Assembly (NCBI RefSeq): GCF_000716715.1
Contig: NZ_JNYJ01000054.1
Location: 62,001-126,000 of the forward strand
Length of the DNA stretch: 64,000 bases
Reading direction: 5' to 3'
Source: Dactylosporangium aurantiacum
Lineage (GTDB): Bacteria; Actinomycetota; Actinomycetes; Mycobacteriales; Micromonosporaceae
Of this stretch, positions 10,185 through 18,662 are shown piece after piece; the first letter of the stretch is position 1; every line of letters begins with the position of its first letter. A program made the position numbers and the translations under genes. Under the pieces are notes generated by a model. That model saw only the letters and a list, made by a program, of their open reading frames with translations, was not told the origin of the DNA and did no database searches.

Positions 10185-10889
10185 GTGCGCCCCTCCAACG
10201 GCAAAGCCGTCCTCATCGCTCTCGCACTCGCCACGGTGCTCACCGGCGCCAGCAGTTGTGAGGTCTCCTCTACACCGGGCGCGGCCGCGCCCAGCTCGTC
10301 CACGGCGGGCACCGGCGGTGCGACCACCGGCGCGACCAAGCCGCCCGCGGCGGGCAACCCCGCCGCGGCGTCGGCCGCCCTCGAGCAGCTCACCGTCGCG
10401 GCGGCCGGGTCGATGGCCGGCTACAGCCGCGAGAAGTTCACCCACTGGATCAGCCAGGGCGACGGCTGCGACACCCGCGACGTCGTGCTCAAGCGCGACG
10501 GCAAGGGCGTCCAGGCCGACGCCGAGTGCAAGATCACGGCGGGGAGCTGGTACAGCCCGTACGACGACAAGACCCTCACCGACCCGAAGGCCCTCGACAT
10601 CGACCACATGGTCCCGCTCGCCGCCGGGTGGCGGTCCGGTGCCAGCAAGTGGACCGATGAGCAGCGCAAGCAGTTCGCCAACGACCTGACCCGGCCGCAG
10701 CTCTTCGCGGTCAGCCTCCAGTCGAACCGGTCCAAGGGTGACCAGGACCCGTCGACGTGGAAGCCGCCGAACAAGGCGTACTGGTGCACGTATGCGCAAA
10801 ACTGGGTAACGGTGAAGAGCTTCTACAAGCTGACCGTCACCGCGGCCGAGAAGTCGGCGCTGACGGACATGCTGGCAACCTGTAAGTAG
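10185..10889 (+). CDS. Secreted HNH-family (DUF1524-like) nuclease
   Basis: A 234-residue exported protein with an N-terminal hydrophobic signal ending near a cysteine (LTGASSC, an imperfect lipobox), a Ser/Thr/Pro/Ala-rich linker, then a DUF1524/HNH domain. Key features are DIDHMVPLAAGWRSGA, LFAVSLQSNRSKGD and W-x-P-PNKAYWCTYA, the usual H, N and Lys/Trp signature of these extracellular nucleases. GTG 10185 was chosen because it gives a clean signal peptide; GTG 10140 or ATG 10170 in the same frame would add 15 or 5 residues. The substrate is unknown. Confidence 0.85.
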   Translation: MRPSNGKAVLIALALATVLTGASSCEVSSTPGAAAPSSSTAGTGGATTGATKPPAAGNPAAASAALEQLTVAAAGSMAGYSREKFTHWISQGDGCDTRDVVLKRDGKGVQADAECKITAGSWYSPYDDKTLTDPKALDIDHMVPLAAGWRSGASKWTDEQRKQFANDLTRPQLFAVSLQSNRSKGDQDPSTWKPPNKAYWCTYAQNWVTVKSFYKLTVTAAEKSALTDMLATCK

Positions 10890-10934
10890 GTAGTTCCACA
10901 CTCTGTGTTCAGGCGCGACTGAAGGGCGGCCGAG

Positions 10935-11495
10935 ATGGCAGACGCAGCACCGGTGCCGGGAGCCGCACCGGGTACTACGCAGGCACCGGCCGCCCCGTCG
11001 ACCCCGGCTCCCGCCGCGGGTGCTCCTGCCTCGGGGGCTCCTGCCTCGGGGGCTCCTGCCTCGGGGGCTCCTGCCGCCGCGGCGGCGCCGCCTGCTGCGG
11101 CTCCTGCGGCGGCCGGGGCGTCCGCTCCTGCCGCCGGGCCCCCTGCCGCGGGTGCTTCCGCTGCGGGCGCTCCTGCCGCGGGCGGATCCGGTGCGGCCGC
11201 GCCGGATCCGCCCGCGGGCGGGGCAGGCGCCGCGCCGGCCGGACCCGCGCCGCTGACGACCGACATCATGGCGGGGCCCGGCGGCGTGATGACCGACGAG
11301 GTCGGCGTCGTCACCGGCGAGCTCACCCTGCGTTCCGAGGTCGACGCCACCGGTGCCGCGCTCGTACGGGTCCAGTACAAGGACGCCGAGGAGTGGTACG
11401 TGGTGACCGGCACCCGCACCCACCTCGCGAACCCCGCCGACCTCGCCGCGGTGCACGCGGTGGCCGTCGGCATCCTGAACCGCCCCGAGGGCTAG
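10935..11495 (+). CDS. Ala/Pro-rich protein with small conserved C-terminal domain
   Basis: 186 residues. The first ~105 are low-complexity Ala/Pro/Gly with four repeats of the type GAPAS encoded by near-identical 15-bp units around 11025-11075. The C-terminal ~80 (from [11 protein letters not shown], with [16 protein letters not shown]) look folded but unrecognised. A GAAGGGCGG sequence precedes the ATG. Its stop codon overlaps that of recR on the other strand (CTAG at 11492-11495). No signal peptide is visible, so it is probably cytoplasmic. Confidence 0.65.
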   Translation: MADAAPVPGAAPGTTQAPAAPSTPAPAAGAPASGAPASGAPASGAPAAAAAPPAAAPAAAGASAPAAGPPAAGASAAGAPAAGGSGAAAPDPPAGGAGAAPAGPAPLTTDIMAGPGGVMTDEVGVVTGELTLRSEVDATGAALVRVQYKDAEEWYVVTGTRTHLANPADLAAVHAVAVGILNRPEG

Positions 11496-12085
11496 ACCGC
11501 CCGGCGCCCCTCGAAGGCGCGGCCGAGCGTGATCTCGTCCGCGTACTCGAGGTCGCCGCCGACGGGGAGCCCGCTGGCGAGCCGGGTCACGTTGAGCCCC
11601 ATCGGCTTGACCAGCAGCGCCAGGTACGTCGCGGTGGCCTCGCCCTCGGTGTTGGGGTCGGTCGCGAGGATCAGCTCCTTGCAGGTGCCGTCCGCGAGCC
11701 GCATCATCAGCTCGCGGACCTTCAGGTTGTCCGGCCCCACGCCCTCGAGCGGGTTGATCGCCCCGCCGAGCACGTGGTACCTGCCCCGGAACTCACCCGT
11801 CCGCTCGATCGCGACGACGTCCTTCGGCTCCTCCACGACGCAGAACACCTCGTCGCTGCGGCGCGGGTCGCGGCAGATCCGGCACAGGTCCGACTCCGCC
11901 ACGTTGAAGCAGCGCGTGCAGAACCGCACCAGCTCCTTCACCCTGGTCAACGCCTGGGCGAGCCGCTTCACGTCCGACGGGTCGGACGACAGCACGTGGA
12001 ACGCGATCCGCTGCGCGCTCTTCGGACCGACCCCAGGCAGCCTGCCCAGCTCGTCGATCAGGTCCTGGATGGCACCTTCGTACAT
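11492..12085 (-). CDS. recR: Recombination mediator RecR
   Basis: With RecO and RecF, RecR helps load RecA on gapped DNA. It has 197 residues: an N-terminal helix-hairpin-helix ([14 protein letters not shown]), a four-cysteine zinc finger ([16 protein letters not shown]) and a Toprim domain ([19 protein letters not shown]). It starts 9 nt after ybaB on the same strand in the conserved dnaX-ybaB-recR order. Its stop overlaps the stop of the convergent Ala/Pro-rich gene. Confidence 0.97.
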   Translation of the reverse strand: MYEGAIQDLIDELGRLPGVGPKSAQRIAFHVLSSDPSDVKRLAQALTRVKELVRFCTRCFNVAESDLCRICRDPRRSDEVFCVVEEPKDVVAIERTGEFRGRYHVLGGAINPLEGVGPDNLKVRELMMRLADGTCKELILATDPNTEGEATATYLALLVKPMGLNVTRLASGLPVGGDLEYADEITLGRAFEGRRAV

Positions 12086-12094
12086 GTGCGGCGG

Positions 12095-12439
12095 TTAGAA
12101 TCCGGGCAGCCCGAGGCCGCCACCCAAGCCGCCGAGCCCCGCCGTCAGCGGACCCATCTTCTCCTCCGTCAGGTCCTTCGCCGCCTGCGCGGCGTTGTGC
12201 AGCGCGGCGACCACGAGGTCCTCCAGCGTCTCCACGTCGTCCGGGTCGACCGCCTTCGGGTCGATCTTGATGCTGACGACCTCGCCGGAGCCGCGCACGA
12301 CGGCCGTGACCAGGCCACCGCCGGCGGTGCCGGTCAGCTCGGCCTCGGCCAGCTCGGCCTGCGCCGCGACCATCTGCTGCTGCATCTTCTGCGCCTGCTT
12401 CATCATCTGCTGCAGGTTGGGCTGTCCACCGGGGCGCAC
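12095..12439 (-). CDS. YbaB/EbfC nucleoid-associated protein
   Basis: A small DNA-binding protein (114 residues) with the family core [14 protein letters not shown], a coiled N-terminus, the central [16 protein letters not shown] segment and a Gly-rich C-terminal tail. I place the start at the GTG at 12439 because AGAGGAG lies 5 nt upstream and the family begins [11 protein letters not shown]; an ATG 27 nt further upstream is possible. It lies between dnaX and recR as in most bacteria. Confidence 0.93.
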   Translation of the reverse strand: MRPGGQPNLQQMMKQAQKMQQQMVAAQAELAEAELTGTAGGGLVTAVVRGSGEVVSIKIDPKAVDPDDVETLEDLVVAALHNAAQAAKDLTEEKMGPLTAGLGGLGGGLGLPGF

Positions 12440-12616
12440 GTCTGCTCCTCTTCGATATTCGGGCATTGCTCAGCTGGTCTTACCCTGGCTCGTCTAGCTG
12501 GTATACCTCAGCCGCGGTCGATCCTGGACGGTGCGCCGGCGGCCCGTCCCGCATGTTGCCCGCCGCGGTGCGGTGACCGGGTCCTGCGCGGCGCGCCCCT
12601 CACCCGGTCGTCGATC

Positions 12617-15600
12617 TCAGCTCGTGGTCTCGCCGATCTTCTCCGCGCCCAGCGCCTCGCTGAGCAACCGCAGCGCCGCCTCTTCGCTCGACTCCCGCAC
12701 GGAACTGGCATCGTCGAGCAGCTCATCCCCCGGGTCCAACCCCGGAAACCGCGGATCGGCGACGGGCCGGTCGTAGTCCGGGTCGAACGGCGGCTCGTCC
12801 GCGGCCGCCCCGTCCCACACCGACTCCACCGGCGCGGCCGCCGCAGCCGCCCGCCGCGGCGCGTTCGCCGCCCGGCTCGCCGCCTCCCGGGCCTGCTCGA
12901 TCGCGGTGCGGGGACGGGCACCGTTCTGCGGCCTGGCCCCACCGGCGGTGCGGGCGCCGTTGGACTGGCCGCCGCCATACGCCGGCCCTCCACCGGCGGG
13001 AACCCCACCGGCCGGACCGCCACCGCCTGGCCACTGACCACCCTGCGCGCCGCCCGGGCCGAACCCGGGCCCACCGCCCTGCGTGCCGCCGGGCCCACCG
13101 CCCTGCGTGCCGCCGGGGCCGAACCCCGGCCCGCCGCCCGGGCCACCGCCCTGCGTGCCACCCGCGCCGAACCCAGGGCCGCCGGCCTGCGCACCGCCCG
13201 GCTGCCCGGTCACGACCTGCGCCGGCCGACCGGCATTCAACCCGGCGGCGGACCCGCCCGAAGCAGCGACGCCTGAGGCCAGGGCGCTCGGCGCCGCGCC
13301 GCCCGGTGTGGCTGGAACGGGCCAGTCGCTGCCTTGTCCCCCGGCCACGTGGCTCTGGTCGCCGCCCTGAGCTGCACGCCCGCGCGGGTCCGCGAGGGCC
13401 CCACCGGACGGCGTGCGCACCACCCCACCGGGCACCGCCGGCGCGGGCCAGCCGTCGGCCGCCGCACCACCCGGCACGGCAGGTGTCGGCCACGCCTCGG
13501 CCGGCCTTCCCGCGCCAGACCCGGCAGCGGCGCCGGGGACGGGTCCAGACCCGGCAGCGGCGCCTGGGACGGGTGCCGGCGCCGGCCAGCCGTCCGCCCC
13601 CACCGATCCGCCTGAGGGCGCGCCTGCGGCACCGGATCTCGCGGAGGCCATGCTCATGCCGCCCACCCGCGCGTCGACCGGCACGGGGTCACCCGCGGGG
13701 CGCGCCGGCACCGGCCACGCCTCGGCGGCCTGCTGCGGCACGGAGGCACCACCGCGGGGGCCGCCGTCGGCCGGCACCGGCGGACCGCCCGGCCCTGACT
13801 GCGGCGTCGGCCGGGGCGGGCTCGGACGAGTGCCGCCGCCCCCGCCGCCCGGCTGCCCGCCGACCTCGCACCTGACCTGCCAGCGCCCGCCGAGCAGCTC
13901 GCTCAGCGCGGCGATCAGCACGTCCGGCGAGGCGTTGAGCATGTTGGCGTGCGCCGTGTGCTTGAACCCGAGCACCAGCGTGGTGCCCTCGACGTCCTGC
14001 ACGGTCGCCTCACGGACGATCGCCGCGGCCTTCTTCGACTTCCCGCTCACCAGCGACAACACGTCGGCCCACACCCGCCGGACCGCACCGGCGTCGAGCC
14101 CGCCGACCCCCTGACCACCCTGCGCGTCCTGCACCGCCGGAGCCTGCTGGACCGGCGCCGCCTGCACTGGCGCGGCGTGGACGGGCGCGGTGTGAACGGG
14201 CGCGGCATGGACGGCATCGACCTGAGCTGGAGTGCCCTGAGCCGGAGCGCCCTGGACATGAGCAGCCGGCGCCGGCGCGGCCGGAGACGCGACAGGCTGA
14301 GCCGGTGCACCCTGCGAAGGTGCGACGGCGGACGGAGCCGCCTCGACCGCCGAAGACGCCTGCGATCCGGAAGGCGCGACCCTCGGCTCGGCGGCATGCG
14401 AAGCGCCCCCCACCGACGCACCGACCGACCCGCCACCCGCGGACGAAACGCCGTTCGCATACGAGGCGCCGCCCGCCGACGAGGTGCCGGGGCCGGCCGC
14501 CGGAGCGGGAACCCCTCCGCCCGCCAGTATCCGCCGCTCCATGCGCTCCAGGCGCTGCAGCAGCGCGCTGCTGGAGTCGTCGGCACCCGGCAGCAGCATG
14601 CGGGCGGTGATGAGCTCGAGGAGCAGCCGCGGCGCCGTGGTGCCGCGCATCTCGGTCAGCCCGTTGTGGACGATGTCGGCGAACCGCGACAGCGTCGCCT
14701 GCCCGAGCTGGCTCGCCTGGGCGCCCATCCGCTCGAGCTGGTCGTGCGGCGCGTCCAGCAGGCCCTTGTCGACCGCGTCGGGGACCTGCTGCAGGACGAT
14801 GAGGTCGCGCAGCCGCTCCAGCAGGTCGGAGGCGAACCGCCGCGGGTCGTGCCCGGCCTCGACGACCCGGTCGATGACGCCGTAGGCGCCCCGGCCGTCG
14901 TCGGCGGCGAGGGAGTCGCACATCTCGTCGATGAGCGCCACGTCGGTGACGCCGAGCAGCGCCACGGCCCGACGGTAGGTGACGCCGTCGGGGCCGGCGC
15001 CGGAGATCAGCTGGTCGAGGACGGAGAGCGTGTCACGGGCGCTGCCCGCGCCGGCGCGGACCACGAGCGGGAACACGGCCGGCTCGACGACGACGCCCTC
15101 GGCCGCGGTCAGCTGCTCCAGGTAGGGCCGCAGCACCCCCGGCGGGATCAGCCGGAACGGGTAGTGGTGGGTGCGGGACTTGATCGTGCCGAGCACCTTC
15201 TCGGGCTCGGTGGTCGCGAAGACGAACTTGACATACTCCGGCGGCTCCTCGACGAGCTTGAGCAGCGCGTTGAAGCCCGCCGACGAGACCATGTGCGCCT
15301 CGTCGATGACATAGACCTTGAACCGGCTCGAGACCGGCGCGAAGAACGCCCGCTCCCGCAGGTCGCGCGCGTCGTCGACACCACCGTGGCTGGCGGCGTC
15401 GATCTCGATCACGTCGATCGAGCCGGAGCCGTCGGGCGCCAGCGCGCGGCACGAGTCGCACTCGCCGCACGGGTCGGGCGTCGGCCCCTTCTCGCAGTTG
15501 AGCGAGCGGGCGAGGATGCGGGCGCTGCTGGTCTTGCCGCAGCCGCGGGGTCCGGAGAACAGGTAGGCGTGGTTGAGCCGGCCCGAGCGCAACGCCTGCG

Positions 15601-15682
15601 ACAGTGGCTCGGTGACGTGCTCCTGACCGATCACCTCGGCGAACGTGCGAGGCCGGTACTTGCGGTACAGCGCGAGCGCCAC
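12617..15682 (-). CDS. dnaX: DNA polymerase III subunits gamma and tau
   Basis: Clamp-loader ATPase, 1021 residues. It starts MALALYRKYRPRTF at a GTG with GGAGG 7-8 nt upstream; an upstream in-frame ATG at 15817 would add 45 non-homologous residues. Walker A GPRGCGKT is at 44-51, then the cysteine zinc motif (CGECDSC) and DEAH box (VIDEAHMVS). After the ~370-residue ATPase core comes a very long Ala/Pro/Gly region with tandem motifs such as GGTQGGGPGFGPGG and PVPGAAAGSG, which makes the protein much longer than the ~600-800 residues usual in the phylum. The extreme C-terminus is acidic and conserved-looking. Confidence 0.96.
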   Translation of the reverse strand: MALALYRKYRPRTFAEVIGQEHVTEPLSQALRSGRLNHAYLFSGPRGCGKTSSARILARSLNCEKGPTPDPCGECDSCRALAPDGSGSIDVIEIDAASHGGVDDARDLRERAFFAPVSSRFKVYVIDEAHMVSSAGFNALLKLVEEPPEYVKFVFATTEPEKVLGTIKSRTHHYPFRLIPPGVLRPYLEQLTAAEGVVVEPAVFPLVVRAGAGSARDTLSVLDQLISGAGPDGVTYRRAVALLGVTDVALIDEMCDSLAADDGRGAYGVIDRVVEAGHDPRRFASDLLERLRDLIVLQQVPDAVDKGLLDAPHDQLERMGAQASQLGQATLSRFADIVHNGLTEMRGTTAPRLLLELITARMLLPGADDSSSALLQRLERMERRILAGGGVPAPAAGPGTSSAGGASYANGVSSAGGGSVGASVGGASHAAEPRVAPSGSQASSAVEAAPSAVAPSQGAPAQPVASPAAPAPAAHVQGAPAQGTPAQVDAVHAAPVHTAPVHAAPVQAAPVQQAPAVQDAQGGQGVGGLDAGAVRRVWADVLSLVSGKSKKAAAIVREATVQDVEGTTLVLGFKHTAHANMLNASPDVLIAALSELLGGRWQVRCEVGGQPGGGGGGTRPSPPRPTPQSGPGGPPVPADGGPRGGASVPQQAAEAWPVPARPAGDPVPVDARVGGMSMASARSGAAGAPSGGSVGADGWPAPAPVPGAAAGSGPVPGAAAGSGAGRPAEAWPTPAVPGGAAADGWPAPAVPGGVVRTPSGGALADPRGRAAQGGDQSHVAGGQGSDWPVPATPGGAAPSALASGVAASGGSAAGLNAGRPAQVVTGQPGGAQAGGPGFGAGGTQGGGPGGGPGFGPGGTQGGGPGGTQGGGPGFGPGGAQGGQWPGGGGPAGGVPAGGGPAYGGGQSNGARTAGGARPQNGARPRTAIEQAREAASRAANAPRRAAAAAAPVESVWDGAAADEPPFDPDYDRPVADPRFPGLDPGDELLDDASSVRESSEEAALRLLSEALGAEKIGETTS

Positions 15683-15802
15683 CAGCGGTCCTCCGTTCGC
15701 GTCATCGGCTCGGTGTGGCGGGCCGGGACCACGGTACCTCCAGGCACCGACAAAACGCGCCCGGCGACCCGACCACGACCCGGACGCGGCCCGGACATGG
15801 AA

Positions 15803-15891
15803 GCGCCACTCGTGCACCCGTCAGAGCTCACTTATCCTTGCTGCCTTCCGGCCCTGGGGAGGTTCGTAAGATGACGCCGCACGAGTGGCTT
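15803..15891 (-). ncRNA. ffs: Signal recognition particle RNA, small bacterial type (4.5S)
   Basis: Reading the complement, the central domain contains CCAGGGCCGGAAGGCAGCA, i.e. the conserved GGAA tetraloop of helix 8 and the asymmetric AGCA loop. The ends pair perfectly over 11 bp (15879-15889 with 15805-15815; GCCACTCGTGC/GCACGAGTGGC). Its position between dnaX and tRNA-Ser(GGA) is typical for actinobacteria. It binds Ffh for co-translational membrane targeting. Confidence 0.9.
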
Positions 15892-15947
15892 GAGGAACAC
15901 AATACCCCGTGGCGCGGGACCCCCGAGGCATGGGTATCCTGGCGCAC

Positions 15948-16035
15948 GGAGGATTCGCCTAGAGGCCTAGGGCGCACGCTTGGAAAGCGTGTTGGGATAA
16001 AACCCTCACGAGTTCGAATCTCGTATCCTCCGCCA
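15948..16035 (+). tRNA. tRNA-Ser (anticodon GGA)
   Basis: Acceptor GGAGGAT pairs with ATCCTCC; the anticodon arm CACGC-TTGGAAA-GCGTG has anticodon GGA at 15982-15984; there is a long variable arm and a T-loop TTCGAAT. CCA is encoded at 16033-16035. Confidence 0.96.
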
Positions 16036-16048
16036 GCCTGACCAGGCA

Positions 16049-16085
16049 AAACGCCGGGAAGCCCGCCCAGGGCCGCCCGGCGTTT
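16049..16085. terminator. Bidirectional terminator after tRNA-Ser(GGA)
   Basis: A perfect 10-bp stem, AAACGCCGGG (16049-16058) and CCCGGCGTTT (16076-16085), whose A/T ends supply a U-run in both directions. It separates the tRNA from the convergent lipoprotein gene ending at 16092. Confidence 0.85.
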
Positions 16086-16091
16086 CGGTCT

Positions 16092-16598
16092 CTAGGGGGT
16101 CAGCCGGCCCAGGTCGGCGAGGGTGAAGCGCAGCCCGGCGGCGTCGACGGGGGTCACCGTGCCCGCCTCGTCGAGCCGGTACTGCCCCTGGGTCGGGTTG
16201 AGCAGTGAGGCGGGCGCGTCGTCGTACACCTCGAGGAACACCAGATAGTGACCCTCGGGTCGCAGGCTGACACTGCCGGCTTGGATGTGGTCGGTGCCCT
16301 TGTAGCGGCCGCCGCCCTGCTTGATCTCCAGGCGCGCCGGCGCGGTGCCCTTGTAGGTCCGCCCGGCGGTCGCGGCGAACACGGTGTGCACGTTGGGCAC
16401 GGTCTGCGTCGGCCCGCGGACCTCGGACCCGGCCCCGAGCCGCACCTCCGCGACGAGATCGGCCGCCGCGAACAGCGTCTCCAGGGTTTGGTACTGCGGA
16501 TAGTCCGCCTGATAGCGAACGGTTCGTGCCCTCATGTCCGGCTTGGCGGCGCAGCCGGCGAGCGCGAGCAGCAGGACGGCGACCAGTGCGACCTTCAT
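16092..16598 (-). CDS. Lipoprotein, function unknown
   Basis: A 168-residue lipid-anchored protein starting MKVALVAVLLLALAGC, with the lipobox LAGC at 13-16. The mature part has a compact mixed composition (VRYQADYPQYQTLETLFAAADLVAEVRLG ...), with a GHYLVFLEV strand that resembles domains found in other secreted actinomycete lipoproteins, but I cannot name it. ATG 16598 was chosen over a 15-residue upstream extension because it gives the signal peptide directly and has GGGAG 9 nt upstream. Confidence 0.75.
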   Translation of the reverse strand: MKVALVAVLLLALAGCAAKPDMRARTVRYQADYPQYQTLETLFAAADLVAEVRLGAGSEVRGPTQTVPNVHTVFAATAGRTYKGTAPARLEIKQGGGRYKGTDHIQAGSVSLRPEGHYLVFLEVYDDAPASLLNPTQGQYRLDEAGTVTPVDAAGLRFTLADLGRLTP

Positions 16599-16736
16599 GC
16601 CACTGGGACTCCCGCGGCGGCCGACCGGGTTCCCGTCGCGCACAATCTGCCATATAGCTAGTTGTTACCTAGCGCATAGTGACAACACATGCGACGATGT
16701 GCGCATGGCCAACCGGCTCTGGAGGCGTTGAAACAC

Positions 16737-16770
16737 AACAGCACCCGGCGGCCACCGGGTGCTGTTTGTG
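16737..16770 (+). terminator. Strong intrinsic terminator upstream of a DUF6232 gene
   Basis: AACAGCACCCGG (16737-16748) pairs perfectly with CCGGGTGCTGTT (16755-16766), followed by TGTGA. No annotated gene precedes it on this strand, only an eight-codon ORF (16705-16731, MANRLWRR) ending 5 nt before the stem. It therefore ends a short transcript or attenuates the gene at 16871. The 272-base stretch 16599-16870 holds nothing else I can support. Confidence 0.75.
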
Positions 16771-16870
16771 ATCGCTTCCACCTCTACGACTACGCGGAGG
16801 GTCAGCGGTGATACCCACAGCAATCCTTGCGCATCAAGCAGCCCTCCGCAAGACCGAGAGGGGAAAGGAG

Positions 16871-17143
16871 ATGCGCACCTTCTATCGGAGTCCGGACATC
16901 ATGGTGACCAGCGACCATGTGGCCGTCCTCCGGCCACATCCCGCCCGCTTCCGGATGACCGAACTCCGCGGCGCTTACATCGTCCGGCACGGATCTGCCA
17001 CGATCCGTCCCCTGCTGGAGATCAGAGCGCGCTACGGCGACAGCGACGTCCAGCTCTTCTGCACCACGGACGCCCGCACCTTCGGTCAGGTCCGGCGCGC
17101 CTTGATCAGAGCCCTTGAGCAGTGCAAACCAGCACGTAGTTAG
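16871..17143 (+). CDS. DUF6232-like protein lacking the membrane segment
   Basis: A 90-residue protein. Its N-terminal part (FYRSPDIMVTSDHVAVL) and C-terminal part (VQLFCTTDARTFGQVRRALIRALE) align with the 159-residue DUF6232 protein encoded at 19051-19530, but the two central membrane helices of that protein are absent, leaving a soluble version. The ATG at 16871 follows a purine-rich stretch (GAGAGGGG). It lies just upstream of the XRE/DUF5753 regulator and is closed by a strong terminator. Function unknown. Confidence 0.7.
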   Translation: MRTFYRSPDIMVTSDHVAVLRPHPARFRMTELRGAYIVRHGSATIRPLLEIRARYGDSDVQLFCTTDARTFGQVRRALIRALEQCKPARS

Positions 17144-17152
17144 GGCCCGAAA

Positions 17153-17184
17153 GACCGCGCGCGAGATGCAACTCGCGCGCGGTC
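17153..17184. terminator. Terminator after the short DUF6232-like gene
   Basis: A perfect 13-bp stem, GACCGCGCGCGAG (17153-17165) and CTCGCGCGCGGTC (17172-17184), with a 6-nt loop, starting 10 nt after the stop codon at 17143. Confidence 0.85.
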
Positions 17185-17394
17185 ATCTTGGGTTCATTAG
17201 AATGATGCAAAAATGCAACTTGCAATATCACACCTGGCCGGGTAGCGACTCGTTAGCATCCCGTGGGCGCCTACCCGCGCCGATCCACGTGTGTTCTCCC
17301 ATGAGGTTGAAGCACGGCTCGACCTGCCTGGTTTGGCTTTGGGCATTGAGCGCTCCTGCCCCGTGGCGGGAGCGTAGGCTCGGTTCGTGGCTCG

Positions 17395-17416
17395 CCACCT
17401 GCAATGTCGCAGGTGG
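17395..17416 (+). promoter_or_regulatory. Inverted repeat at the XRE regulator start
   Basis: CCACCTGC (17395-17402) and GCAGGTGG (17409-17416), 6-nt spacer. Its right arm overlaps the purine-rich RBS-like sequence before the ATG at 17428. It could be an autoregulatory operator for the HTH protein or an RNA hairpin hiding the RBS; sequence alone does not decide. Confidence 0.55.
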
Positions 17417-17445
17417 GGACATCTCCCATGGAGGCGCTGGACGTC

Positions 17446-18342
17446 ATGGCAGCGAGTGAGAACACTCCGGCCGTGGCCCGCCGCACCGTCCGCCTGGCCA
17501 TCAAGGACGCCCGCACCGCCAAAGGCCTCACGCAGACCCAGGTCGCCGAGGCCATGGAATGGTCACTTTCGAAGGTCATGCGCATCGAAAGTGGCGAGGT
17601 CACCATTTCGCAGAATGACCTGCGCCCATTGCTCGCTTATCTTGGGGTCCGCGAGAAGTCCCGCGTCGACGACCTGGTCCAGGCCGCGAAGGCCTCGAAG
17701 CAGCGTCGCCAGTGGTGGGACCAGCCGAAATTCGCCGGCCTGCTCACCCCGGCCATGAAGCAGTGGTTCAGCTACGAGGTCGAGGCGACCTCGATGCGCA
17801 TCTTCTGCGCCGTCTACTTCCCCGGGTTCCTGCAGACCCCGGACTTCGCCCGCAGCATGGTCGCCTTCTTCAACGACGAGCTGACCGAGGCCGAGATCGC
17901 GGCGCGGATCGAGACCCGCGCGCTGCGCCGGCAGGGCCTGGCCGCACGCAAGGTGAAGCCGAACGCCCAGGTGCTCCTGGACCAGTCGGTGCTGTTACGG
18001 ACCATGGGCCAGCCCGAGATGCTCGGGCGGCAGCTGTCCGACCTTTTGAGCGCGATCGAAGAGGGATGGGTGACCGCACGGGTCATGCCGTTTACCCACC
18101 CCAGCCCGGGTATTGGAAACTGGGAAATCTTCTACCTGGGCGCCGAAGACCTCGAGCACGCCGTGCTCTACCGCGAGAATTCCACGAAGGACGAGATCAT
18201 CGATGATGAGGCCGGTCTTCTGCGACACCTCTCGCAGTGGGACAAGATGTGGCACGGCTCTTTCGACGAGGTCGCATCAAGAAAGATGATCGAGACGCAC
18301 ATGACTGCGCATCTCGGCAACGGAAACGCCCCGCAGGGGTGA
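17446..18342 (+). CDS. XRE-family regulator with DUF5753 (Scr1-like)
   Basis: A helix-turn-helix protein of the large actinomycete family that pairs with DUF397 proteins. The HTH lies near residues 20-70 (AKGLTQTQVAEAMEWSLSKVMRIESG); the rest is the DUF5753 sensor-like domain (YFPGFLQTPDFARSM). Start ambiguous: ATG 17446 has GGAGG 11 nt upstream; ATG 17428 (6 residues longer) lies behind the palindrome and a GGTGGGG stretch. A DUF397 gene follows 53 nt after the stop, the usual pairing proposed to act like a regulator/toxin-antitoxin-type module, though cellular roles are mostly unproven. Confidence 0.88.
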   Translation: MAASENTPAVARRTVRLAIKDARTAKGLTQTQVAEAMEWSLSKVMRIESGEVTISQNDLRPLLAYLGVREKSRVDDLVQAAKASKQRRQWWDQPKFAGLLTPAMKQWFSYEVEATSMRIFCAVYFPGFLQTPDFARSMVAFFNDELTEAEIAARIETRALRRQGLAARKVKPNAQVLLDQSVLLRTMGQPEMLGRQLSDLLSAIEEGWVTARVMPFTHPSPGIGNWEIFYLGAEDLEHAVLYRENSTKDEIIDDEAGLLRHLSQWDKMWHGSFDEVASRKMIETHMTAHLGNGNAPQG

Positions 18343-18395
18343 GCGCGCCGTTATCCGACGCCGCGTTTCTTGCATTCTGGAAGGAACGAAACATA

Positions 18396-18596
18396 GTGCC
18401 ACAGTTCGGAGCACCGCTGCACTGGCGGAAGAGCACCAAGTGCGCCAGTGCAGCATGCGTGGAGGTCGCGGAGCGACCCAATTCAATGTTCGTGCGCGAC
18501 TCAAAGAGCCCGCTTGAGTCGGTTCTGGCCTTCACCCGTGCAGACTGGAACACCTTCGTGACGGGCATCAAGGAAGACACTCTGGAAAGCCGCTAG
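18396..18596 (+). CDS. DUF397 protein (regulator partner)
   Basis: A 66-residue DUF397 protein: LHWRKSTKCASAACVEVA, then VRDSKSPLESVLAFTRADWNTF, the family hallmarks (W-RKS-C/A-C-EVA and RDSK-P). GTG start with AAGGA about 10 nt upstream. It is downstream of and probably co-transcribed with the XRE/DUF5753 gene. Such small proteins often interact with their cognate regulator. Confidence 0.88.
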   Translation: MPQFGAPLHWRKSTKCASAACVEVAERPNSMFVRDSKSPLESVLAFTRADWNTFVTGIKEDTLESR

Positions 18597-18607
18597 CCCG
18601 AACAACG

Positions 18608-18653
18608 CGATGGCTGAGCGTCGCCACGCCGTTGGCACCACGCTCAGCCACCG
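18608..18653. terminator. Bidirectional terminator between convergent DUF397 genes
   Basis: A perfect 11-bp stem, TGGCTGAGCGT (18611-18621) and ACGCTCAGCCA (18640-18650), extendable by GCG/CGC past one mismatch. It sits exactly between the two convergent DUF397 stops (18596 and 18663). Confidence 0.85.
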
Positions 18654-18662
18654 CGCCGGATG

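Noticed and set aside
12508-13493. Alternative minus-strand frames in the low-complexity part of dnaX
   Set aside because: Arg/Gly/Ala repeats only; the dnaX frame runs through unbroken to a conserved acidic C-terminus.
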